Under the pieces are notes generated by a model. That model was not told the origin of the DNA, did not search any database, and was given only the letters and a program-made list of their open reading frames with translations. Of a stretch of DNA of 7,522 nucleotides, positions 1 to 5,958 are shown piece after piece (within the stretch, counting starts at the first letter, position 1; every line of letters starts with the position of its first letter). The translations under genes and the position numbers were made by a program. The DNA is from an uncultured Flavobacteriia bacterium (GTDB lineage Bacteria > Bacteroidota > Bacteroidia > Flavobacteriales_D > Crocinitomicaceae). The DNA lies in assembly GCA_903887095.1 (NCBI GenBank), contig CAISOQ010000036.1, positions 1-7,522 of the forward strand, read 5' to 3'.

Positions 1-675
1 CCCGATATGTATGATATTTTGTCTGGTTCAGTAAAAATGAATAACATCTTTGGAGCCTTGCTTATTGAAGTTAATTCAGATGGAATGCCTGTTTGGCAGC
101 AAGCAATTAAGCGTTTTATGGATGTTGTGTTATCGATTCTCGCTTTCTTGTTATTGATACCATTGTATTTAATTCTTGCAATTGGTGTAAAAGCGTCATC
201 ACCTGGGCCTATATTTTTTCTTCAGGAAAGAATAGGAATTAATGGACGTGTTTTCAAGATTATAAAGTTCCGTACGATGTACGTTGATTCCGAAAAACAT
301 GGGCCACAGCTCTCATCTGCACACGATCCTCGTATAACACGAATAGGCAGGTTTATGCGTAAACTGCGTTTGGATGAATTTCCTCAGTTTGTAAATGTGA
401 TTTTAGGCGAGATGTCTTTAGTTGGACCTCGCCCCGAACGACAATTTTACATCGACCAAATTGCTTCGATTGAACCACAATTTTTGCACTTGACTAAGGT
501 TCGCCCTGGAATTACTTCATGGGGCCAAGTAAAATATGGATATGCTGAAAATGTTGATCAAATGCTTCAGCGTATGAAATTCGATTTGCTTTATCTTAAA
601 AACAGAACCTTAGCGCTTGATTTTAAGATCATGCTCTACACGATTCTAATTGTGTTGAAAGCGAAAGGGAAATGA
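1..675 (+). CDS. Polyprenyl-phosphate sugar-1-phosphate transferase (bacterial sugar transferase), 5'-truncated by window edge
   Basis: This is the C-terminal part of a polyprenyl glycosylphosphotransferase, which moves a sugar-1-phosphate from a nucleotide sugar to undecaprenyl phosphate and so starts exopolysaccharide or O-antigen synthesis at the inner membrane. The frame is open to base 1, and the residues before the first ATG (base 7) fit the family, so the true start is upstream; the lost part is probably the usual transmembrane and CoA-binding-like region. Numbering from that ATG, a hydrophobic segment with a proline break lies at about 38-60 (the family's re-entrant membrane helix), followed by FFLQERIG (70-77), KFRTM (87-91), the catalytic dyad Asp123-Glu124 in LDEFPQF, GEMSLVGPRPE (134-144), RPGIT (166-170) and a C-terminal amphipathic part. 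All key motifs are intact. The WGQVKYGYAENVDQ stretch resembles the EpsB_2-like branch. The sugar specificity cannot be read from the sequence. It stops with TGA, abutting the convergent gene. Confidence 0.95.
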   Translation, partial: PDMYDILSGSVKMNNIFGALLIEVNSDGMPVWQQAIKRFMDVVLSILAFLLLIPLYLILAIGVKASSPGPIFFLQERIGINGRVFKIIKFRTMYVDSEKHGPQLSSAHDPRITRIGRFMRKLRLDEFPQFVNVILGEMSLVGPRPERQFYIDQIASIEPQFLHLTKVRPGITSWGQVKYGYAENVDQMLQRMKFDLLYLKNRTLALDFKIMLYTILIVLKAKGK

Positions 676-1287
676 TTATTTCACGCTGAAAGAAAACATT
701 TTTTCTGAGCCAATGTAACCCTCTAGTCGATCTCCAATTTTTACTGGGCCAACACCTGCCGGAGTTCCTGTATAGATGAGATCTCCTGTCTTCAGTGTCA
801 TGAATTTAGAAACGTAAGCAATGATTTGATCAGCAGTGAAGATCATGTCTGCAGTATGTCCTTTTTGAACTGAAACACCATTTTGAGTTAATTCGAAATG
901 CACATCAGACAAATTCAACTGGTCAACTGAAATAAATTTATTCGAAATAGGAGCACTGTGTTCAAAGGCCTTGGCAATTTCCCATGGCAATCCTTTTTCT
1001 TTGCATTTTGCTTGCAAGTCGCGTGCTGTAAAATCAATGCCTAAAGTAACACTTGAATAATATTTCGATGCGAATTTCTCCGCTATGTTTTTACCAACTT
1101 TATCAATTCGAATGACGAGTTCACATTCATAATGCAGATCTGATGTGAAATCTGGGAAGTAAAAATCTTGACCATCCTTTAAAATAGCTGTATCTGGCTT
1201 CATAAAAAAAACTGGTTCTGTAGGAACCTCTGCTTTCATTTCTTTTGCGTGGTCGGCATAATTTCGTCCAATACAGATGATCTTCAT
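676..1287 (-). CDS. Fumarylacetoacetate hydrolase family protein, FAHD1/YcgM type (probable acylpyruvase / oxaloacetate decarboxylase or tautomerase)
   Basis: This is a 203-residue single-domain FAH-family enzyme, the normal length for the FAHD1/YcgM branch, and probably cytosolic. Compared from memory with human FAHD1, every known active-site residue is present at a constant offset of 17: His13 and Glu16 (FAHD1 His30/Glu33), metal ligands Glu54, Glu56 and Asp85 (Glu71/Glu73/Asp102) and Lys106 (Lys123). Other matches are IGRNYADH (6-13), the TARD...KGLPW block (87-102) and TGTPAGVGPVKIGD (173-186). Family knowledge makes a Mg2+-dependent acylpyruvate hydrolase, oxaloacetate decarboxylase or oxaloacetate tautomerase more likely than a tyrosine-catabolic FAH. 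The substrate is inference. The ATG lies 2 bases after the exonuclease stop and has no Shine-Dalgarno site, so it is probably the last gene of the minus-strand operon. Its TAA stop abuts the stop of the + strand sugar transferase. Confidence 0.93.
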   Translation of the reverse strand: MKIICIGRNYADHAKEMKAEVPTEPVFFMKPDTAILKDGQDFYFPDFTSDLHYECELVIRIDKVGKNIAEKFASKYYSSVTLGIDFTARDLQAKCKEKGLPWEIAKAFEHSAPISNKFISVDQLNLSDVHFELTQNGVSVQKGHTADMIFTADQIIAYVSKFMTLKTGDLIYTGTPAGVGPVKIGDRLEGYIGSEKMFSFSVK

Positions 1288-1289
1288 AG

Positions 1290-2135
1290 TTATTTGAATT
1301 TGTTCTTCAGGGCTTCGAGTTTATCTTGTAGATTTTGGCTTTCTATATTTTTGTGATTGTCACGTTCTGCTTTGATCTTCTCCATTTCTTTTTTCAGGCA
1401 TTGCTTTGTGTAAAGAGGAAAATCAGCATCTAGCATCCAACCATAATAACCAGGTTCGGAAGACATCACTTCGCGAATTGTTTTCCCTTTATGTTTTCCA
1501 AAGTTGTAAATTGCTTCACCTTTGTCATTTATGGCGAGTCTACCTGCAAAATCGAGTAGGTTGAAGTTTCCACCTTTCGAGAAATCGGAAAGAAATGAAA
1601 TATCGTTTTTTAGATCTGGATATTTCTCCAATTGTGCCTTTAAAACTTCGAAAGTAGCCTCTGCATCATACAATGCATTGTGCGCGTTTTCGATTGATTT
1701 TTGACAATAGAATTGATAGGCCGCGGCTAATGTGCGCTGTTCCATTTTGTGGAAAATATTTTGCACATCTACAAATCGTCGATCGGACATGTCGAAATCT
1801 GAACCTGCGCGCATCAATTCTTCAGCTAGCACAGGAATGTCAAATTTATTTGAATTGTATCCCGCTAAGTCAGCATCACCGATGAAAGAAACAACTTCAT
1901 CAGCTATGTCTTTAAAAGTTGGAGAGCTTGCAATATCTGCGTCATAAATACCGTGAATGGCACTTATTTCAATTGGAATTGGCATTTCTGGATTTACACG
2001 TTTGCAAAAACGTGTTTCTTCTCCATTTTCGTCAATTCGTATGATTGCAATTTCAACGATTCGATCTTTCGTGATGTTAATACCAGTCGTTTCTAAGTCA
2101 AAAACGGCAAGTGGCTTGTCTAATTGAAGATTCAT
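1290..2135 (-). CDS. 3'-5' exonuclease, DnaQ-like DEDDh family, with ExoX-like C-terminal module
   Basis: This 281-residue protein has an N-terminal RNase T / DnaQ-type exonuclease domain (about 8-168), which removes nucleotides from 3' ends of DNA or RNA with two metal ions. The full DEDDh set is visible: Asp13 and Glu15 in FDLETTG (exo I), Asp99 in the GYNSNKFDIPVL stretch (exo II), and His152 and Asp157 in AHNALYDAEAT (exo III). A linker leads to a second module at about 208-252 with FGKHKGK (212-218) and GYYGWML (229-235), which I recognise as the ExoX-like C-terminal domain. The end is a charged, probably helical tail. It is not the polymerase-bound epsilon subunit in any provable way; a repair or processing exonuclease is the safer call. 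The ATG lies 8 bases after the OmpA-family stop, and the gene ends 2 bases before the FAH start, so it is probably cotranscribed. The substrate (DNA or RNA) is unknown. Confidence 0.93.
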   Translation of the reverse strand: MNLQLDKPLAVFDLETTGINITKDRIVEIAIIRIDENGEETRFCKRVNPEMPIPIEISAIHGIYDADIASSPTFKDIADEVVSFIGDADLAGYNSNKFDIPVLAEELMRAGSDFDMSDRRFVDVQNIFHKMEQRTLAAAYQFYCQKSIENAHNALYDAEATFEVLKAQLEKYPDLKNDISFLSDFSKGGNFNLLDFAGRLAINDKGEAIYNFGKHKGKTIREVMSSEPGYYGWMLDADFPLYTKQCLKKEMEKIKAERDNHKNIESQNLQDKLEALKNKFK

Positions 2136-2143
2136 TTATGGGA

Positions 2144-4492
2144 TCAGAATTTAACGATCTTGAACTCAGTTCTTCGATTCGCTTGATGTTCAGCCTCAGT
2201 GCATGTTGATTTTAAAGTGCCTTCGCATGCACAACCGTTTACCAACTGAGATTCACCATAACCCTTGCTCGTAATACGTGCAGGATCCTTTATTTTAGAT
2301 TTGATGTAAGTCGCAGAAGCTTTCGCTCGTTTGTCCGAGAGTGTCAAATTGTATTGTTCTGAGCTGCGACAATCTGTATGAGAACCTAATTCAATTTCAA
2401 TAGTTGGATTTTGATTTAAAATTTTCACAATCTTGTTTAATTCAATCTTAGCATCTGGACGGATATTCCATTTGTTCAAATCAAAATAAATAGGTTTAAG
2501 GTTGAGTGTTTTAGCAAGATCAATTCCGAGGTCAATTTTTTCAAGTAAATATTCCAAATGAATTTCAGTTGCAGTATCGAGAACGGTTTTGTACTCAAAT
2601 GACTGATTAATATAATTTTCTTTGCTTATCGAAATCTCATAATTGATTTTCATTCCAGGATAAGCATTTTTCAGAATGTTTGTTTTAAAATCACCGTTCG
2701 TTCCAGTCGAAACCTGATCAAGAACCTTTCCCGTTTTTAAATCTTTGATTACGACAGTAGCATCGATCAAACGATCTGTTGTTTTTTTATCCGCTACGGT
2801 TCCATCCAATGAATAATTCAAGTCTGGAACGATGGAATTCTTTTCTATATCCAACACTGCTTCAACCAATACTTCTTGGTAGCCTTTTTTACAAGCTGTA
2901 CTAAATTTTTGAGCATAAACAACAGGAGAGATTGAATCCAATTTAAAGGAGATTTCATATTCTCTACAAGGCAAAAGTGTTGTCATGAACACCCCATCTC
3001 TGATCCTAGGGGAAAGAAATGTCTCATTTTCAGGATCACAGTTAGTGCACTTTACTATTGCGCAAATTTTCTCAGGTATTTGACTTCCATCAGATGTTCT
3101 GACTGCCGCCTTAAGAACAGCCAAACTAGGTTGGGCCGTAAGATCATTTTGAATTTCATAGATATCCTTCTCACCAAAACCACCTTTTCTGAAAGAAGTT
3201 AAATATCCTTTTGATCCATCAGCCGTGGTTGTGTAGAATACATCATCTCCAGTTGAATTAACAGGGTAACCAAGATTAATTGATTCAGACCAGTTGCCTT
3301 CTTCATCTCTCACGGTAACAAATATGTCGAATTCACCCATGCTTTTTGGACCATTGCTGGAGTAATAAAGCGTTTTGTTGTCTACAGCAATGAATGGAGA
3401 TTCTTCGTCGTAAGGGGTGTTAATCGATGGACCTAAGTTCATTGGTGCACTCCATGACCCATTCGGCATTTTGGTCATACGATAAATGTCTCTGCCACCA
3501 ATTCCTCCGGGACGATCTGAAACAAAATACATTTGTAGACCGTCTCTTGTTACTGTTGTATGCGTTTCCCAAAATTGTGTGTTAAACTTTAAGTAGGGAA
3601 GGAGAACTAACTCGCGAAACTTGTTGTACTTAAAATCAGAATAATAAATGTCTCCATTTCCTGTTCTGTCTTCATAGGTGTAAATTCTTCGTTCATCTGA
3701 ACTAACGGTAACAGTCGCTTCATTCAATCGACCATCACAAAATGGAAGTCGCTTTGGGTCGTCCCACTCACCAGTTTCGGTGTTTCTTGTGCTAATGTAG
3801 ATGTCTTCCGGGAATTGATTCAAAAGTGGATCACGGAATTCGTCTGTGGAATTGTCTTCCCATTGTCTTCTTGAAGTAAAATAAATCGCACTTCCATCGA
3901 AAGAAATAACAGGCGAATATTCTGGGTAAATTGTATTTATCTTCTCACCAATATTTACTGCTTTTGCGCTTTTTGGATTGGCAAGTATTTGCTGTGCAAC
4001 ATCACACTGAATCAGACGCAATTTTGCTTGCGGAATTAACTCGGATTGGCTGTTTGAAGACTCAATAAACTTTTTGTAGTATTCACGTGCTTTGTCCAAT
4101 TGCGCATCTAGATGATAACATCTTGCTAAGTGATAATACGCATCTGTCGGCGCACTTTTTTCACTTGAAGAATACATATCAAAATTTTTATCAGTATTCG
4201 AGATAGCGATTAATAAATGTGGTAAAGCAGTAACCCAATCCTGACGAGATTCTAAAATGATATAACCCTTTCGATAGTTGTAATTTGGGCTTTCTGGCTT
4301 TAACTGAAGCAATTTATCAACTACTATTTCAGAAAAAAAGAAATAGTTTTCTTGAAGCATACGCGAACAATCCGTGACAAGTTGATCTTCAGACGATTCT
4401 CTCACCATTTTACGGACATCATACTCAGTATATTGAGAATGAGACAGTAATGGCAAACAAATTAAACTAAGAAATAAGGCTAAATTTTTCAT
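2144..4492 (-). CDS. OmpA-family envelope protein with TPR, PD40 beta-propeller, carboxypeptidase-regulatory-like and OmpA C-terminal domains (PorE-like architecture)
   Basis: This is a 782-residue exported protein. Residues 1-19 form a signal peptide, probably cut by signal peptidase I after SHS; Cys12 does not sit in a good lipobox. Helical TPR-like repeats fill about 25-170. A WD40-like (PD40) beta-propeller follows at about 180-450, with blade motifs near 193-206, 261-285, 312-338, 365-392 and 419-446, several ending in a DIY or DIF triplet. A Cys-containing beta region lies at about 455-550 and a carboxypeptidase-regulatory-like fold at about 558-650. The OmpA domain (about 660-782) has HTDCRSS with Asp707 and the NLTLSDKRA motif with Arg722, the spacing of the peptidoglycan diaminopimelate-binding pair. 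The domain order matches PorE, the peptidoglycan-linked type IX secretion component of Porphyromonas. However, PorE is a lipoprotein, many Bacteroidota paralogues share this layout, and no PorP/SprF partner is present. A role in anchoring the envelope to peptidoglycan is well supported; a secretion role is inference. Confidence 0.93.
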   Translation of the reverse strand: MKNLALFLSLICLPLLSHSQYTEYDVRKMVRESSEDQLVTDCSRMLQENYFFFSEIVVDKLLQLKPESPNYNYRKGYIILESRQDWVTALPHLLIAISNTDKNFDMYSSSEKSAPTDAYYHLARCYHLDAQLDKAREYYKKFIESSNSQSELIPQAKLRLIQCDVAQQILANPKSAKAVNIGEKINTIYPEYSPVISFDGSAIYFTSRRQWEDNSTDEFRDPLLNQFPEDIYISTRNTETGEWDDPKRLPFCDGRLNEATVTVSSDERRIYTYEDRTGNGDIYYSDFKYNKFRELVLLPYLKFNTQFWETHTTVTRDGLQMYFVSDRPGGIGGRDIYRMTKMPNGSWSAPMNLGPSINTPYDEESPFIAVDNKTLYYSSNGPKSMGEFDIFVTVRDEEGNWSESINLGYPVNSTGDDVFYTTTADGSKGYLTSFRKGGFGEKDIYEIQNDLTAQPSLAVLKAAVRTSDGSQIPEKICAIVKCTNCDPENETFLSPRIRDGVFMTTLLPCREYEISFKLDSISPVVYAQKFSTACKKGYQEVLVEAVLDIEKNSIVPDLNYSLDGTVADKKTTDRLIDATVVIKDLKTGKVLDQVSTGTNGDFKTNILKNAYPGMKINYEISISKENYINQSFEYKTVLDTATEIHLEYLLEKIDLGIDLAKTLNLKPIYFDLNKWNIRPDAKIELNKIVKILNQNPTIEIELGSHTDCRSSEQYNLTLSDKRAKASATYIKSKIKDPARITSKGYGESQLVNGCACEGTLKSTCTEAEHQANRRTEFKIVKF

Positions 4493-4509
4493 TTTCTAGT
4501 ATACAAGAC

Positions 4510-5880
4510 TTACAATTCCCTGTTAGGGTCAAAAGATTCAAGATAATCGGCTACCCTGCGTACAAATTGGCCACCTAGTGCACCATCTACAACCCTATGA
4601 TCGTAAGAATGAGACAAGAACATTTTATGTCGAATACCTATAAAGTCACCGTGCGGTGTTTCGATAACAGCAGGTATTTTTCGAATAGCACCTAAGGCAA
4701 GGATAGCAACCTGCGGCTGATTGATAATTGGAGTTCCCATAACATTACCGAACGAACCTACATTCGTTACCGTAAACGTTCCACCTTGGATGTCTTCAGG
4801 CTTCAATTTATTGTTTCTAGCGCTGTTGGCCAATTCGTTTACAGATTTTGTCAAACCAACCAAATTCATTCTGGCAGCATTTTTAATTACTGGAACGATT
4901 AAGTTGCCTGTTGGTAATGCTGTTGCCATTCCAATATTAATATCTTTTCGTTTAATGATATTTGTTCCGCTCACCGCAACATTGATCATTGGAAAATCTT
5001 TGATGGCTTTAACAATTGCTTCAATTAGAATTGGCGTAAACGTAATGTTTTCACCCTCTCTTTTTTGAAAATCTTTCTTAACCTTGTCTCTCCACTGAAC
5101 GATTTCCGTCACATCTGCTTCTACATAAGACGTCACATGCGGGGAAACATGTACAGACATCACCATGTGTTCAGCAATTAACTTGCGCATGCGATCCATT
5201 TCAATGATCTCATCACCTGGATTAGGCAAGACAATTGGTTCTTTAATATTCGCTAAGAAACCCGATCCATTGCTATTTGAAGGAGTGTTTGATGCAGCAG
5301 CAGCAGGTGCAGGAGTTGAAGGCGATGGGGTAGCGGCCGCAGCAGGTGCACTTGGCGTAGTTTCCCTGTTTTCAACATAATTTAAAATGTCTTTTTTTGT
5401 AACTCTACCGCTTTGGCCAGAACCATTTACATTTTCGAGTTCATTCATTGAAACTCCTTCTTTTTCTGCAATGCTGCGAACAAGAGGAGAATAAAATTTA
5501 CCTGAAGGACCATTTTTATCAATAGCCTCTCCATTTCCAGCAACATTTTCTTTAACAACTTCAATGTTTGACACGATTTCTTTCACAGCATCAACTGGAG
5601 CACTAACTTCTTTTGCTGGCTCTGTAACTGCTGAATCTCCATCGGTCGAAATAAGGGCAATTACGTCTCCTACTTGGGCAACTTGATCTTTTTCGAAAAA
5701 TCTTTTAATCAATATACCTCCAGCCTCTGATGGCAATTCGTTGTCTACTTTATCTGTTGCAACCTCCACAAGTGGTTCATCCATCTCAACTGTATCGCCG
5801 ATATTTTTCAGCCAGTTTGTGATAGTAGCTTCTGTGACGCTTTCTCCCATTTTTGGAAGTCTGATTTCAATTTGTGCCAT
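4510..5880 (-). CDS. 2-oxo acid dehydrogenase complex E2, lipoyl dihydrolipoamide acyltransferase (branched-chain type likely)
   Basis: E2 is the core of a 2-oxo acid dehydrogenase complex: its lipoyl arm carries the acyl group from E1 to CoA. The 456 residues show one lipoyl domain (1-80) with the lipoylated Lys44 in EVATDKVDNELPS, an acidic linker (about 82-125), a peripheral subunit-binding domain (129-170), an Ala/Pro/Ser-rich linker (about 174-208) and the acyltransferase domain (about 222-456). Catalytic His428 and Asp432 lie in SYDHRVVDG, and FTVTNVGSFG (369-378) is also typical. The single lipoyl domain, the EVATDKVD signature and the SPHVTSYVEADVTEIV stretch favour the branched-chain (BkdB-like) group over SucB, or over AceF, which usually has two lipoyl domains in these bacteria. 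The acyl specificity is inference. No E1 or E3 gene lies in the window. It is the first gene of the four-gene run, 34 bases downstream of a consensus-like promoter, and has no Shine-Dalgarno site. Confidence 0.95.
   Translation of the reverse strand: MAQIEIRLPKMGESVTEATITNWLKNIGDTVEMDEPLVEVATDKVDNELPSEAGGILIKRFFEKDQVAQVGDVIALISTDGDSAVTEPAKEVSAPVDAVKEIVSNIEVVKENVAGNGEAIDKNGPSGKFYSPLVRSIAEKEGVSMNELENVNGSGQSGRVTKKDILNYVENRETTPSAPAAAATPSPSTPAPAAAASNTPSNSNGSGFLANIKEPIVLPNPGDEIIEMDRMRKLIAEHMVMSVHVSPHVTSYVEADVTEIVQWRDKVKKDFQKREGENITFTPILIEAIVKAIKDFPMINVAVSGTNIIKRKDINIGMATALPTGNLIVPVIKNAARMNLVGLTKSVNELANSARNNKLKPEDIQGGTFTVTNVGSFGNVMGTPIINQPQVAILALGAIRKIPAVIETPHGDFIGIRHKMFLSHSYDHRVVDGALGGQFVRRVADYLESFDPNREL
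5300..5350. repeat. 12-base direct repeat within the E2 Ala/Pro-rich linker coding sequence
   Basis: GCAGCAGGTGCA is present at 5300-5311 and 5339-5350 (+ strand). It lies in a locally GC-rich stretch that codes for the alanine/proline-rich flexible linker between the subunit-binding and acyltransferase domains. It reflects low-complexity protein sequence, and such linkers commonly change length by slippage or recombination. No separate function is claimed. Confidence 0.6.
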
Positions 5881-5893
5881 GAGGTAAATTGGT

Positions 5894-5938
5894 TTCTGTT
5901 AATTTTTAGGGTACAAAAGTAAGTGAAAATTCTGTTAA
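5894..5938. repeat. Pair of 9-base direct repeats (TTCTGTTAA) flanking the -7 element
   Basis: TTCTGTTAA occurs at 5894-5902 and again at 5930-5938, 36 bases apart. One copy is in the promoter spacer and the other in the predicted untranslated leader of the E2 gene. The sequence can be seen directly. A regulator-binding role is only a possibility, because short AT-rich repeats arise easily by chance. Confidence 0.35.
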
Positions 5939-5944
5939 GACAAA
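5914..5944 (-). promoter_or_regulatory. Bacteroidota-type promoter upstream of the E2 operon
   Basis: Read on the minus strand, the -33 element TTTG lies at 5944-5941 and the -7 element TACTTTTG at 5921-5914, an exact match to TAnnTTTG. The spacer is 19 bases, as in the Bacteroides/Flavobacterium primary sigma factor consensus. The -7 element ends 33 bases before the E2 start codon, which predicts a leader of roughly 25-30 bases. The site falls in the 78-base gap after the glycosyltransferase stop, so the four-gene run can be transcribed independently of that gene. The match was read by eye, and no transcription start data are available. Confidence 0.68.
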
Positions 5945-5958
5945 TGGTATCGAGCGAT

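Larger units (their letters stand above)
676..5880 (-). other. Probable four-gene transcription unit: E2, OmpA-family protein, exonuclease, FAH-family enzyme
   Basis: All four genes lie on the minus strand, with gaps of 17, 8 and 2 bases. One consensus-like promoter lies upstream of the first gene. I saw no terminator-like hairpin with a U-tract in the gaps, which are too short to hold one. I also noticed no second TAnnTTTG-type promoter just upstream of the downstream genes. Cotranscription is therefore likely but is inferred from spacing alone. Confidence 0.65.

Noticed and set aside
7..9. ATG at base 7 as the start of the sugar transferase
   Set aside because: The residues before it fit the family, the frame is open to base 1, and no promoter or leader is visible. 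The gene begins upstream of the window.
685..710. Imperfect inverted repeat with an A/T-rich stem near the convergent stops, possible terminator
   Set aside because: The stem is mostly A-T pairs with two mismatches and a G-T pair, has no following U-tract on either strand and lies inside the FAH coding end. It is too weak to call.
1522..1947. Three overlapping + strand open frames of 60-71 codons
   Set aside because: All are antisense to the exonuclease domain, whose active-site residues are clearly encoded on the minus strand.
4457..4459. Cys12 of the OmpA-family protein as a lipidation site
   Set aside because: The preceding residues (Ser-Leu-Ile) do not fit a lipobox, which needs Gly, Ala or Ser just before the Cys. 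Cleavage after SHS near residue 19 is more natural.
4721..5068. 115-codon open frame on the + strand opposite the E2 acyltransferase domain
   Set aside because: It is fully antisense to a highly conserved catalytic domain, its product resembles no family I recognise, and it has no promoter or context. It is a shadow frame.
5291..5311. CAG-rich run as a phase-variable microsatellite
   Set aside because: There are only about four units, in a linker where codon-level repetition is expected; in-frame triplet changes would not switch the gene off.
5165..5380. 71-codon + strand frame with an Ala/Gly/Val-rich product
   Set aside because: Its composition is the complement of the E2 Ala/Pro linker codons, so it is an artefact of that low-complexity stretch.
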